Assembly (NCBI RefSeq): GCF_002278135.3
Contig: NZ_CP029425.2
Span: forward strand, 5,866,001 to 5,930,000
Origin: Bradyrhizobium ottawaense
Lineage (GTDB): Bacteria; Pseudomonadota; Alphaproteobacteria; Rhizobiales; Xanthobacteraceae
Reading direction: 5' to 3'
Length of the DNA: 64,000 bases
A model generated the notes under the pieces. The model was given only the letters and a program-made list of their open reading frames with translations. It did not search any database and was not told the origin of the DNA. This document shows, piece after piece, positions 16,885 through 25,512 of this stretch. The translations under genes were made by a program, and so were the position numbers. The stretch's first letter is position 1. Every line of letters begins with the position of its first letter.

Positions 16885-17404
16885 GTTTTGCTGATCGTCG
16901 CCGCCCTCAACTGGACCAGAGGGCGCAGGGAAGGCCGGGCGCCGGCGGCACCCGCGGTCCGCGTGCATGGAAAACGCACACGGGGTGGACTACAGGTGTT
17001 GCCGGTCGCCCGGCCTTCCCTGCGCGGATGGTTTTAACGGTGTCCTTCGTGCTCTCCCCGGGGAGCGTTGCACTATTGCCCCCGTCACCTTGCAGCTGAT
17101 CGATGTGCGCACCGGTTGGCCGCCACATCACCGCAAGCCTTGACGCCAGAACCCCGGGCGTCAGGACCACACGACTTCTCCGTCCGCGGACGGCCCTGCC
17201 TCAGTATCCGGGGCTCCATGTGCGTGCCCCCGACCATCAACAAGACCGCTGTGACCGCGCCGTGTCGTACCGCGTCGCGCATGACTCAACGGTCTCCCGC
17301 CCCTGTCATCGCCTTCCGCGCCGGCGCTACCGCGTCCACCGCACCCCGGCCCGCATCTCGTGACGATCGCGAAGCGCCCCTCTGGGAGGGCCGGGATGAC
17401 CGCT
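16885..17404. repeat. Long structured non-coding repeat element
   Basis: About 520 bp with no credible gene. It contains a perfect 19-bp inverted repeat (16923-16941 with 17007-17025) enclosing 65 nt, and a second hairpin with 7-bp arms TGACGCC (17141-17147) / GGCGTCA (17157-17163). From memory, near-identical blocks recur in Bradyrhizobium genomes and are often annotated as spurious hypothetical proteins in several frames. Together with two palindromic repeats it fills most of the 1.2-kb gap between hpnH and the next gene. Confidence 0.55.
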
Positions 17405-17622
17405 AGATGCAACAAATCCGAAATTCTGGAAAGTGGAATACTTTTACGGGAAGGGATTGACGGGTGCTGGGGTGTTTTGCCCGACGGGTCATTTCGACCC
17501 GCCGCTTGCCGCGCCACTCGCCGCCATTCCACGCGCAGCACGAACCCAGCATCCATCGCGCGTGCCCTGCGGCCCTCCCGGATTCCGTCAGCAACTCGAA
17601 AAAACATCCCCCGACATCAATC

Positions 17623-17650
17623 GATAGGTTTCGCTTCGCTCTACCTATCC
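17623..17650. repeat. Short palindromic repeat (GGTTTCGC type), copy 1
   Basis: GATAGGTTTCGCTTCGCTC followed by TACCTATC forms a short imperfect hairpin 45 bp upstream of the secreted hydrolase. Related copies lie at 18712-18744 and 19648-19679, so this accessory segment is punctuated by one repeat family. Confidence 0.55.
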
Positions 17651-17694
17651 TCCCATCTAAGATCGCAGCAGGTTTCAATCCTGGAGTCCTGGCC

Positions 17695-18669
17695 TTGCGC
17701 GTCTTGTTTCTCATGCTGGCACTGCTGGTCGCAGGCCCATCCGCGAAATCCGATGCTCAGCCATTTCACGCAGGCGTCACGCGCATCACGGTGCAGGACA
17801 CTATCCCCTTTGACGCATTGGTTGCGTATCCGACCGACGTGGCCGAACCTCCCTTTCAGGATGGCCCCCACATTGTTGCCGCTGGTCGTGACGCGCCGAT
17901 AGCGGCCGGAGCACGTTTTCCGATCGTGCTTTTTTCGCACGGCGGAGGAGGAACGATCAAAGCGGGAGGCACTCCCCTGCCCTATGCCGATCTTTTGACG
18001 TCGTTGGCGCGAGAAGGTTTTGTCGTGGTCGCGCCGTTTCACCCGGGATCCAAGCGTCCTCGCGAGGCGCTCGAAGATCGACCACGCCAGATCCACAAGG
18101 CGCTCGATGCCATGTTGGCCGATCCCCGCTTCGCGACGCATGCCGATCCAACTCGCCTTGGCATGATGGGATTCTCTTACGGCGGCGCTGTCACACTGAT
18201 CGTTGCGGGCGCAGCTCCCAGCCTGGCTCACTTGGCGACCTACTGCCGAGACCGCACAGACGACCCGTTGGCCTGCGACGGCGTCCCGACTGACGGCTCC
18301 CTGGCCAACGCCGTCGGCAGGAGATCGCCGGATGCGCTCGCCGTGAAAGCACTCGTGCTGTTGGAGCCGTGGGGCTCCTTGTTCGATCGGGACGGGTTAG
18401 CGTCGCTGGAAATGCCGACGTTGCTCTATCGTGCGGAGAGCAGTGCTCTCAAGGCTGACGGCAATATCCTCGCTCTTGCGGCGGGATTGCCTCGTCCGCC
18501 GCGGCAAGAGACCATACCGGGCGGCCATTTCATATTTTTCGGACCATGCCCTCCCGCGCTGGAAGCTGAGGCGCCCGCCGTCTGCAAGGATGCTCCCGGC
18601 GTCGACCGGGCAGCGGTCCACCGACGGATCAAGGTTGAGATCGGGGACTTCCTGCACCGGAATCTGTAG
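17695..18669 (+). CDS. Secreted alpha/beta hydrolase (platelet-activating-factor-acetylhydrolase / dienelactone-hydrolase-like)
   Basis: 324 residues from TTG 17695, which yields the signal peptide MRVLFLMLALLVAGPSAKSDAQ; GGAG lies 8 nt upstream. ATG 17713 is an alternative that would shorten the signal. The hydrolase core shows LFSHGGGGTIKAGG near residue 80, the nucleophile elbow GFSYGG near 160, and the histidine in PGGHFIFFGPCP near 280. Two late cysteines (CPPALEAEAPAVC) may form a disulfide. The exported form and fold are clear, the substrate is not. It sits between repeats in the accessory gap separating hpnH from hpnG. Confidence 0.78.
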   Translation: MRVLFLMLALLVAGPSAKSDAQPFHAGVTRITVQDTIPFDALVAYPTDVAEPPFQDGPHIVAAGRDAPIAAGARFPIVLFSHGGGGTIKAGGTPLPYADLLTSLAREGFVVVAPFHPGSKRPREALEDRPRQIHKALDAMLADPRFATHADPTRLGMMGFSYGGAVTLIVAGAAPSLAHLATYCRDRTDDPLACDGVPTDGSLANAVGRRSPDALAVKALVLLEPWGSLFDRDGLASLEMPTLLYRAESSALKADGNILALAAGLPRPPRQETIPGGHFIFFGPCPPALEAEAPAVCKDAPGVDRAAVHRRIKVEIGDFLHRNL

Positions 18670-18711
18670 CTGGACAGGTCGAGCTTTTGGCGAAACCCAC
18701 CCTCACCAATC

Positions 18712-18744
18712 GATGGGTTTCGCCGCAGCGAAACCCATCCTACG
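18712..18744. repeat. Short palindromic repeat (GGTTTCGC type), copy 2
   Basis: ATGGGTTTCGC and GCGAAACCCAT are exact inverted arms around a short centre, 43 bp after the hydrolase stop. The rest of the gap to 18982 (about 240 bp) holds no complete gene. One frame at 18820-18930 reads AQSNAQPLPVG, faintly like the hydrolase signal-peptide junction, and may be a gene relic. Confidence 0.6.
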
Positions 18745-18982
18745 AGCCAAGAGTTTGCCGATGTTAGTAGCCGCCTATGAATTTGCTAAGGAGCGCTTGC
18801 CGGCGTCGCGCTTTCGAAGCGCAGCAAGAGCATTTTTCGCGATCTTGCCGGGGCCAATTGGAGGGGTCATTAACGCTCAATCGAATGCTCAGCCCCTTCC
18901 CGTCGGTCATGTGCAGGGAATAGGACATATCCTGACTTGCTCAGTTAGGCGGCGACAAGCTCAAACTGGTCGGGATATCGTC

Positions 18983-19657
18983 ATGCGAGCAATAGCCGCC
19001 GCGCTGATCTCGTTTTCATTGCTTGCGTGCGGCATATCGCCTTGCGCCGCTCAGGAGGAGCAGAGCTTTCCCCATTTCATTTGGCAGGGAGATAAATCAA
19101 CCGGGCTGGAAATCGCGGTGTCCAACGGCGAACCAACCCTTAATTTCTTTGATGTCGGCAACCTTTCGATGAACAGTCTCTATCTCGTTCAACAGGTTCT
19201 AGGTGACATCTCGCGAGCCGCCGGAAAGAAGGTCGATCGGAGCCTGGCGAGCGCTTCGATCGCAGTTTTTCATGGCACGAACGTATTCCTTCGCTTGAAG
19301 ACTGACAGAGCCGCCTTCACGACCATGGGAATCCCGGAGGACGTTATTGATGATCTCAAGGGGCGAATTACTGATGACGCAAGGTGCCTCTCAAATGCTC
19401 GAACGGACGCCAAGGGCAATGTCATCTTCACTGTGATTCTCTTGTCCGAGAAATTCCATGATTGCCTGATCGGCGGGTTGTATTACTCATTTGGCGTCCG
19501 TGCGTCGAACGTCAGTATTGCGACGCTCCTTAGCGTTTGCATTCTATACGAGGGACGAAATCGCGGTCTTCGCGATCGCCAAAGTCTTTCCCGGGAAGCC
19601 CCGAAACTTCGCGATCTGTGCCTGGCCAAGGCTGAAGCGCACAGCCCGGATGGGTAG
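18983..19657 (+). CDS. Uncharacterised secreted protein
   Basis: 224 residues starting MRAIAAALISFSLLACGISPCAAQEEQ, a signal peptide that may instead be a lipoprotein-like signal (LLACG). The mature part has FPHFIWQGDKSTGLEIAV, a helix-rich middle (YLVQQVLGDISRAAGKKVDR) and a C-terminal block with LYYSFGVRAS and DRQSLSREAPKLRDLCLAKAEA. I do not recognise the family with certainty; it is distantly reminiscent of DUF2927-type secreted proteins. The stop codon falls inside a short palindromic repeat, so the natural C-terminus may have been altered. Confidence 0.65.
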   Translation: MRAIAAALISFSLLACGISPCAAQEEQSFPHFIWQGDKSTGLEIAVSNGEPTLNFFDVGNLSMNSLYLVQQVLGDISRAAGKKVDRSLASASIAVFHGTNVFLRLKTDRAAFTTMGIPEDVIDDLKGRITDDARCLSNARTDAKGNVIFTVILLSEKFHDCLIGGLYYSFGVRASNVSIATLLSVCILYEGRNRGLRDRQSLSREAPKLRDLCLAKAEAHSPDG

Positions 19658-19679
19658 AGCGAAGCGAAGCGCATCCCAC
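19648..19679. repeat. Short palindromic repeat (GGTTTCGC-related), copy 3
   Basis: GGATGGGTAGAGCGAAGCGA followed by AGCGCATCCC forms an imperfect hairpin. It overlaps the last three codons and the stop of the preceding secreted-protein gene. Confidence 0.5.
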
Positions 19680-19711
19680 TTGTGTCGAGTTTCGCGAACC
19701 CGACATTTCTA

Positions 19712-20029
19712 CTAATCGTCTCTGCTATGGTTTCGAGCCTCTCGTCGGGTGAGGCGCGCATCCGGGCAATCAATAGTCCCACGCGTGGAGACCTCGCGAT
19801 AGATGAGCAGCCCAGCCCAAAGTTTCCGTTCACCCCACAGACTACTAAGGGCGGTTAGCAGTAGCAAAGTCAGTGTGTGCACCACGATCGTCGTGAGCAA
19901 GCGCTGCTGAACGAACACCCTGGTTTGCTCATCCCTGGGAAACATCTCCCAAGTCATGCGCTCCCAAAGGCCAACTCGGCGCGACGGTTTAAGACCTCGC
20001 ATCCAAAGAGAGAGATGTGTGATCGCCAA
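19712..20029 (-). CDS. Possible small membrane protein (doubtful)
   Basis: 105 residues with one clear hydrophobic helix (TTIVVHTLTLLLLTALSSLWG, about 46-66) preceded by a charged stretch RMTWEMFPRDEQTRVFVQQR. No family recognised and no good ribosome site noted. The 530-bp gap 19658-20186 would otherwise be empty apart from a tiny plus-strand frame at 20053. It may be a relic or a chance frame; composition is less GC-rich than the surrounding core genes, as in the rest of this accessory segment. Confidence 0.25.
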   Translation of the reverse strand: MAITHLSLWMRGLKPSRRVGLWERMTWEMFPRDEQTRVFVQQRLLTTIVVHTLTLLLLTALSSLWGERKLWAGLLIYREVSTRGTIDCPDARLTRREARNHSRDD

Positions 20030-20052
20030 AGTAATGAAGCAAGGAGATCAGC

Positions 20053-20166
20053 ATGGTCCAGCCAGTCCGCGTCATTTGGCAAGCCTCTCCTGAAGCAATT
20101 GGCTGGGCGGCCTTCCCGAAGGACCCGCCCCACTCATCGAGATGCAAGCGGGGCACTCTCGAATAA
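20053..20166 (+). CDS. Possible 37-residue small protein (doubtful)
   Basis: The reading frame starts MVQPVRVIWQASPEAIGWAA and is preceded by a strong ribosome-binding site, AAGGAG at 20041-20046, 6 nt before the ATG. No similarity recognised. The only reason to list it is the good Shine-Dalgarno match and the absence of a convincing alternative gene here. Confidence 0.22.
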   Translation: MVQPVRVIWQASPEAIGWAAFPKDPPHSSRCKRGTLE

Positions 20167-20186
20167 CCCGTCAGTCTCGTCGATGC

Positions 20187-20534
20187 TTATCCAAACACAC
20201 TCGAAAACTCTGTGCAGGCTGAGAGCACGTGCCGACGGTTCAACCCGACATTTCCTGAACCGAGCGGTCCGCTGAACTTCACAAGGAGACGCTCCGGATG
20301 CTTTGGATTCGGTCTGGCATCCGTCGTCCATGACAAACGCCCAATTCTGGTCTTGATGGCTTCTTGACGTTCACAGGCTAGCGCAATCGAAGTGAACAGC
20401 GCACGCACGTCTTCGATGGACATATCCATTGCCGACGACTCTCCCAGATTGCACCAGAGCCGAAATCCTGGACCGAGAAACTCGACGTAAAAGCCATAGC
20501 CAGGGCCGACAAGTGAAATTCGCTGTTCTTTCAT
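20187..20534 (-). CDS. Hypothetical protein, 115 residues
   Basis: Starts at ATG 20534 (MKEQRISLVGPGYGFYVEFLGP); the longer frame to 20570 would translate into the hpnG-operon terminator, so the shorter start is chosen. Sequence includes LWCNLGESSAMDMSIEDVRALFTSIALACERQEA and a C-terminal PERLLVKFSGPLGSGN. No signal peptide and no known domain recognised. It lies just beyond the terminator of the hopanoid operon on the same strand, so it needs its own promoter. Function unknown. Confidence 0.5.
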   Translation of the reverse strand: MKEQRISLVGPGYGFYVEFLGPGFRLWCNLGESSAMDMSIEDVRALFTSIALACERQEAIKTRIGRLSWTTDARPNPKHPERLLVKFSGPLGSGNVGLNRRHVLSACTEFSSVFG

Positions 20535-20568
20535 ACGCGCTCTATGGGTCCATAGATTACGGCAAAAC

Positions 20569-20598
20569 AAAAGGCCCGGTCACTCGACCGGGCCTTTT
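20569..20598 (-). terminator. Rho-independent terminator of the hpnC-hpnG operon
   Basis: A perfect 13-bp stem (20569-20581 with 20586-20598, AAAAGGCCCGGTC / GACCGGGCCTTTT) with a 4-nt loop lies 27 nt after the hpnG stop. Read on the minus strand it is followed by TTTTGTTTTG. The stem core GGCCCGG is the same as in the terminator after hpnH. Confidence 0.88.
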
Positions 20599-20624
20599 CA
20601 TTATTCTCGGCTGGAAGCCCCCGC

Positions 20625-21374
20625 TCAGGCCGCCTTCGACACCATTACCTCGCTCTCGATCAGCTCCGTGCCGATCAGATAATCCCGGCAGCCCCGCAGG
20701 CTCCGCAGCGCGCGGTTGAAGTCGATGCCTGTCGAGACCAGCGCATGCAGGGTCGCCGGATTGCGCACGATGCCGCGCAGCACGGCGGCGAGGTCGATCT
20801 GGCCGTTCGGCTTGATCGCGGCACGGGCGAGCGCCGGCAGCGCGCGGTGGGCGGGGTCGCTGATGACGCGAACCGCGGCAAAGGGCAGCCCGGCTTCAGC
20901 GGCGTAGGCGGCCGCGATGTGGCTTTCCATGTCGACGGCAGAAGCCCCGGTCTCGGAATGCAGCGCCGCCTTGCAGGCGCGCTTGGTGACCACTTCCTCG
21001 GCACCGGCGAGGCTGCCACGCACCACGCGGCGGCGGCCCGAGGTCAGGCGGTCGATCAAATCGTCGCCGAGCGAGAGCCCTGCGGCCCAACGGGTGTCGC
21101 CGTCGAGCACCTCGGTCGCCAGCACGACGTCGCCGGAGCGCAGGCTCGGGTCGAGCCCGCCGGCCACGCCGAACGAGATCACGCCGCGAATCGTCTCTGG
21201 ATCCACCACCGTCAGCAGCGCCCGCAACTGGGTCGGGCTGCTGGATGAACAAATAACGGCCATTCCCGGCCCGGCTGCGATGCGGGCCTCCTGAACCAGT
21301 CCGGTCACGATCAGTATCGGCCGCGGGTCGATGGCATTACCCACGGTAAAATAGTCCCCCGTCCCCAAAGTCAC
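20625..21374 (-). CDS. hpnG: Adenosylhopane nucleosidase/phosphorylase HpnG
   Basis: Purine-nucleoside-phosphorylase-like enzyme that removes adenine from adenosylhopane, giving (phospho)ribosylhopane. 249 residues from GTG 21374, which overlaps the shc stop by 4 nt (GTGA). A longer frame to 21521 runs inside shc and is rejected. Features: ILIVTGLVQEARIAAGPGMAVICSSS near the N-terminus, VISFGVAGGLDPSLRSGDVVLA, and the base-binding block ASAVDMESHIAAAYA. The coupled position and gene order hpnC-D-E-shc-hpnG match the known hopanoid locus. Confidence 0.92.
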   Translation of the reverse strand: MTLGTGDYFTVGNAIDPRPILIVTGLVQEARIAAGPGMAVICSSSSPTQLRALLTVVDPETIRGVISFGVAGGLDPSLRSGDVVLATEVLDGDTRWAAGLSLGDDLIDRLTSGRRRVVRGSLAGAEEVVTKRACKAALHSETGASAVDMESHIAAAYAAEAGLPFAAVRVISDPAHRALPALARAAIKPNGQIDLAAVLRGIVRNPATLHALVSTGIDFNRALRSLRGCRDYLIGTELIESEVMVSKAA

Positions 21375-23353
21375 ATTCCGACCCCTACCACCCTGCTGTT
21401 GGTGTTCCGCAAGTTCCGATACCGCGCCAGTGCCCACAACGGAAAGAACTTTGGGTAACCATGATACCGCAGATAGAACACGCGGGGGAAGCCTGTGGCG
21501 GTGTACCGCTGCTCGTCCCACAGTCCTTTTTTGTTCTGTGTTGCAATCAGGTACTCCACCCCGCGGGCGACGGCCGGGTGATCAACCTCGCCTGCCGCCA
21601 TCAGGGCAAGCAAGGCCCATGCCGTTTGCGAGGCGGTCGAGGGGGCGGCCTCCCATCCCCGGTAGTCCAGCCGGTAGCTGACGGCGTCCTCGCCCCAGCC
21701 GCCGTCCTCGTTCTGGATCGAGGCCAGCCAGCCGGCGGCCTTCCGAATCATGGGGTCCTTGCGGTCGACCCCGGCCATGTTGAGGGCGCAGAGCACCGAC
21801 CAGGTTCCATAGATGAAGTTCATGCCCCAGCGGCCGTACCAGGAGCCCTCGGGGTGCTGGGTCTTCCGCAAATAGGCGACCCCGTCAGCCACGTGCTTGC
21901 TGGTCTTCTCGGTCTCGCCGAGCTGGGCCAGCATCGAGATGCAGCGCGCCGTGACGTCCTCGGTCGGCGGGTCGAGCAGCGCGCCATGGTCCGAGAACGG
22001 GATGTTGTTGAGATAGTATTCGAGATTGTTGACGTCGAAGGCAGCCCAGCCGCCATCGTCGCTCTGCATGCCCTCGATCCACTCCCGGCCGCGATCGATC
22101 GCGGCGTCGTAGCCGGTCGCACCGTGCTCCCGGCGCATGCGGTCCATCGACATCACCACCACGGCGGTGTCGTCGAGATCGGGGTAATGCGCGTTGTTGT
22201 ACTGGAAGGCCCAGCCGCCCGGACGCACGTCGGGCCGCTTCACCCCCCAGTCGCCCTTCACCTCGAGCTCCTGCTTCGGGATCAGCCAGTCGAGGCCCTG
22301 CTTGGCCGCCGGCACCGCCTTGTCGCCGCCAGCTTCCAGCAGCGCATGCGCCGTCAGCGTCGTGTCCCACACCGGCGAGACGCAGGGCTGGCAATAGGCT
22401 TCGTCGTCTTTGATCACGAGCAGCTTGTCGATGCCCCGGCGTGTGATCGCGCGCGGCGGGAAGTTCTCGTCCTTGCCGAGCGCGTCGTACATCATGACGA
22501 TGTTGGCCATGGGCGGGTAGATCGCGCCCATGCCGTCCTCGCCGTTGAGCCGCTCCTCGGTGAAGGCGAGCGCCGCATCGATGGCGCGCTTGCGCAAGGC
22601 CTTCGGGAACATCGGCTCGATTACGCGCAGAATCGCGTCGAGCGAGCGAAACAGCACGAACCAGGCCATGCTCTGGTGCGGCGCCTTCGCGGTCATGCCG
22701 ATCGAGCGCGGATCCTGCAGGAAGAGCTCGTCGATGCCGACGCCCTTCGGGTTCTTCGCGCGCGGCTTCAGCGCTGCGAGCACCATCAACGGCACCATGG
22801 TGGTGCGCGCCCAGTATGAGATCTTGTTGAGGTGGAACGGCGACCAGAACGGCAGCAGCACGATCTCGATCGGCAGCACCGGCACCGCGCGCCAACTCAC
22901 CACGCCGTACATCGCAAGCAGGAAGCGCGTGAAGACGTTGCTGTTGACGGCGCCGCCGCGCGCGTGGATCGCCTCGCGCGCGCGCACCATGTGCGGGGCG
23001 TCGACGGAATCGCCGATCATCTTCAGCGCGAAATAGGCCTTCACGCTGGCGCTCATGTCGAACTCGCCGTCATGCACCAGCGGCCAGCCGCCATGGGCGC
23101 CCTGAATGCGGCGCAGGTAATTGGCGATCTTGGCTTCGAGCACGGCATCGACCGGCTCGGCGAGATAGTGGCGCAACAGGACGTATTCGGCCGGAATCGT
23201 GCAGTCGGCCTCGAGCTCGAACACCCAATGGCCGTCCGCCTGCTGGAAGTCGAGGACGCCCTGCGTCGCCGATGCAATGCTCGATTCCAGGATGCCCGAT
23301 TGCAAGATGCCCGATTGAGGGGCTTCGCGGCTGGTCGCGTTCACGGAATCCAT
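21371..23353 (-). CDS. shc: Squalene-hopene cyclase
   Basis: Monotopic membrane-associated cyclase converting squalene to diploptene/diplopterol, also called HpnF. 660 residues, normal length. The acid motif DLDDTA is at residues 392-397 (DxDD). Several QW motifs of the type GGW/GxW are seen, including QSDDGGWAAFD and QNEDGGWGED. The N-terminus contains a pentapeptide repeat PQSGI-LQSGI-LESSI encoded by three 15-bp units. It follows hpnE after 51 nt and overlaps hpnG by 4 nt. Confidence 0.97.
   Translation of the reverse strand: MDSVNATSREAPQSGILQSGILESSIASATQGVLDFQQADGHWVFELEADCTIPAEYVLLRHYLAEPVDAVLEAKIANYLRRIQGAHGGWPLVHDGEFDMSASVKAYFALKMIGDSVDAPHMVRAREAIHARGGAVNSNVFTRFLLAMYGVVSWRAVPVLPIEIVLLPFWSPFHLNKISYWARTTMVPLMVLAALKPRAKNPKGVGIDELFLQDPRSIGMTAKAPHQSMAWFVLFRSLDAILRVIEPMFPKALRKRAIDAALAFTEERLNGEDGMGAIYPPMANIVMMYDALGKDENFPPRAITRRGIDKLLVIKDDEAYCQPCVSPVWDTTLTAHALLEAGGDKAVPAAKQGLDWLIPKQELEVKGDWGVKRPDVRPGGWAFQYNNAHYPDLDDTAVVVMSMDRMRREHGATGYDAAIDRGREWIEGMQSDDGGWAAFDVNNLEYYLNNIPFSDHGALLDPPTEDVTARCISMLAQLGETEKTSKHVADGVAYLRKTQHPEGSWYGRWGMNFIYGTWSVLCALNMAGVDRKDPMIRKAAGWLASIQNEDGGWGEDAVSYRLDYRGWEAAPSTASQTAWALLALMAAGEVDHPAVARGVEYLIATQNKKGLWDEQRYTATGFPRVFYLRYHGYPKFFPLWALARYRNLRNTNSRVVGVGM
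23276..23320 (-). repeat. Three 15-bp tandem units inside shc
   Basis: Units at 23276-23290, 23291-23305 and 23306-23320 share a 15-bp period; the last two begin with GATGCCCGATTG. In the protein they read LESSI, LQSGI and PQSGI, next to the first conserved helix. Length can change by whole units without a frameshift. Confidence 0.7.
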
Positions 23354-23404
23354 CTCGCTCGATTGCTCCGATAGTCGATTGAAATTGGCCGGGACGTCTG
23401 CCCG

Positions 23405-24673
23405 TCAGGGCCGCTTTGCGGCGAGAACCAGATCGGCGGCGCGATCACCGGACCGGACCGATCCCTCGATGGTTGCAGGCAATCCCGTAGCAGTCCAATC
23501 CCCCGCAAGGAACAGGTTTTTCAGCGCAGTGACCGGCCCCGGACGCAGGGCATTCTGCGCCGGCGTCGCCGCAAATGTGGCACGGCGCTCGCGCACGATC
23601 TGCCAAGGGGGCAATTGAGTGGACAGCTCGCCGGAAACGCCGCCGGCCTTGCAGACGTCGTTCCAGATCGTCTGCGCGAGTTCCTCACGCGGCATATCGA
23701 CCAGACGGTCGCTGTTGCTGATGGTCACCGAGAACCGGTTCGGGAACGCGAACAGCCACTCCACGACGCCGCCGATCACGCCGAGGATGGGCGCCGAAGC
23801 CGGCGGCGGTGTGATCCGGAAATGCGCATTCACGATGGCGCGATATTCGGTCGGCGTCTTCACGCCCGGCAGCAGGTTCGCAGCAGCACGCGGCGGAACC
23901 GCCATCACGACGACATCGCCCTCCCCGATCTGAACGACATCCTCGCCGCCGAAATTCAGCGCACTGGCCTTGCCGTCAGTGCTCGTGAAGGACCGCAGCT
24001 CATGGCCGAGTTGAACGGTATGGCCACGGTCCTGCAGGAACTTCACGGCCGGCTCGATCAGAACGGCGCTGAGGCCGTCGCGCGCGATGAGGGGACGGCA
24101 GGCCTGTCCGCCGGCAAGCAGCGTCTCGCGCACGATGGCGCCGGCAAGCCCGGCCGAGCCCTCGGGCGGATCGACGTTGAGCGCCGCGAGCAGCAGCGGC
24201 TGCACCAGACGCTGATAGAGCACGCCTTCGCAAGGAATCGATTTGCCGACCAATGTGTCTTCCGACGCCCAGATCAGCGGCGCCAGCTTCAGATAATCGG
24301 TGAGGCCGGTGTCGGGCACGCGGCGGCCTTCGTCGAGCACCCAGGTCGGCAGACGACCATTGCCGAGATCGATCTGCCAGCGCTGCCCGGTCTTGATGTC
24401 GACGAAGGGAAACTGCGCACTGTCAGGGCCGACGAGGCCGGCCTCGCTGCCGATCGAACGCGCATAGGCGCGCGCATGGCTGTTGCCCGACAGCAGCAGA
24501 TGATTGCCGTTGTCGATGGTGAGATTGGTGGCGCCGTCGAAATAGGAACGGCAACGGCCGCCGGCCTGCTGCGTCGCCTCGTGCACGGCGACCTTGAAGC
24601 CGGCATTGGCGAGCCGCACGGCGGCGGAGAGGCCGGAAATTCCGGCACCGATGATATGAGCTGTCTTTTGCAT
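23405..24673 (-). CDS. hpnE: Hydroxysqualene dehydroxylase HpnE
   Basis: FAD-dependent amine-oxidase-fold enzyme of 422 residues that reduces hydroxysqualene to squalene. The dinucleotide motif HIIGAGISGLSAAVRLA is at residues 7-23. A C-terminal FAD motif LFLAGDWTATGLPATIEGSVRSG lies near residue 395. ATG 24673 overlaps the hpnD stop by one base (TGATG); a much longer frame extending to 25318 is only a shadow over hpnD. Translational coupling along hpnC-D-E is evident. Confidence 0.94.
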   Translation of the reverse strand: MQKTAHIIGAGISGLSAAVRLANAGFKVAVHEATQQAGGRCRSYFDGATNLTIDNGNHLLLSGNSHARAYARSIGSEAGLVGPDSAQFPFVDIKTGQRWQIDLGNGRLPTWVLDEGRRVPDTGLTDYLKLAPLIWASEDTLVGKSIPCEGVLYQRLVQPLLLAALNVDPPEGSAGLAGAIVRETLLAGGQACRPLIARDGLSAVLIEPAVKFLQDRGHTVQLGHELRSFTSTDGKASALNFGGEDVVQIGEGDVVVMAVPPRAAANLLPGVKTPTEYRAIVNAHFRITPPPASAPILGVIGGVVEWLFAFPNRFSVTISNSDRLVDMPREELAQTIWNDVCKAGGVSGELSTQLPPWQIVRERRATFAATPAQNALRPGPVTALKNLFLAGDWTATGLPATIEGSVRSGDRAADLVLAAKRP

Positions 24674-25512
24674 CAGATGAAAGCGTAGCGAAGCAGGATC
24701 AGGATACGTGTGACCTTCGACACACGCACCGGCTGGCGCGGCGCGTTGAAGCCGCGCGCAATCAGCAGATCCAGAATGGAATGATAGTATTTCGACATGA
24801 TCCGCGGCGCGCGCACCGTGCGGCGCTTGTTGCGGTTCATGATCTCGTCCGACTTCTCGAAATGCGCCTTCGCACGCTGCGTCAGCGGCAGGCAGACCTT
24901 CGGCAGCGCGCGCTCGGCGATCACGCGGTTCGGATCGTCGGAGGTGATGCCGGCATGCAGCAGCGCCTCGCGCGGCAGATAGAGCCGGCCGAGGCCAGCG
25001 TCCTCGTCGATGTCGCGCAGGATATTGGTGAGCTGAAGCGCGCGGCCCAGATGATAGGCGAGCTGGATGCCGTCTTCCTCGGGCAGGCCGAACACCCGCA
25101 CCGACAGCCGTCCGACGGCGCTGGCGACGCGATCGCAATACAGATCCAGCGTCGCCATGTCGGGCGCGCGGATGTCCTGCGGGACGTCCATCTCCATGCC
25201 GTCGACGATGGCGAGGAAATCCTCGCGCTTGAGGCCGAAGGTCTTCACCGAGCCGACGTAGTCCTTCAGCCGCGGCGGCGGATTGCCCTGATAGAGCGCG
25301 TCGATGTCGTTGCGCCATTCCTGAAGCGCGGCGAGCCGCTCCGTGCGCGGACCGTCGGAATCGGCGATGTCGTCGACCTGGCGGCAGAAGCTGTAGATCT
25401 GGAACATCGCTTCGCGCTGGTCATGCGGCAGGATGCGCATCGCGGCGTAGAACGAGCTGCCGGATGCGGTCGAGCCATAATTGGCGCCGGGCGAGGTCGC
25501 CTCAAGCGTCAT
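24673..25512 (-). CDS. hpnD: Presqualene diphosphate synthase HpnD
   Basis: Trans-isoprenyl diphosphate synthase of the squalene/phytoene synthase family, condensing two farnesyl diphosphates to presqualene diphosphate. 279 residues from ATG 25512 (MTLEATSPGANYGSTASGSSFY). The first Asp-rich motif QVDDIAD is at 45-51; the second, LTNILRDIDEDAGLGRLYLP, lies near residue 155. An upstream start at 25548 would lie deeper inside hpnC. Overlaps hpnC by 11 nt and hpnE by 1 nt. Confidence 0.94.
   Translation of the reverse strand: MTLEATSPGANYGSTASGSSFYAAMRILPHDQREAMFQIYSFCRQVDDIADSDGPRTERLAALQEWRNDIDALYQGNPPPRLKDYVGSVKTFGLKREDFLAIVDGMEMDVPQDIRAPDMATLDLYCDRVASAVGRLSVRVFGLPEEDGIQLAYHLGRALQLTNILRDIDEDAGLGRLYLPREALLHAGITSDDPNRVIAERALPKVCLPLTQRAKAHFEKSDEIMNRNKRRTVRAPRIMSKYYHSILDLLIARGFNAPRQPVRVSKVTRILILLRYAFI

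Noticed and set aside
16484..17404. Several overlapping frames of 60-270 residues between hpnH and the secreted hydrolase
   Set aside because: They fall in palindromic and long repeats, have no domains and conflict with each other on both strands.
24674..25318. Extension of hpnE upstream to a 637-residue protein
   Set aside because: The extra region is out of frame with, and entirely inside, hpnD; HpnE proteins start near the GAGISG motif.
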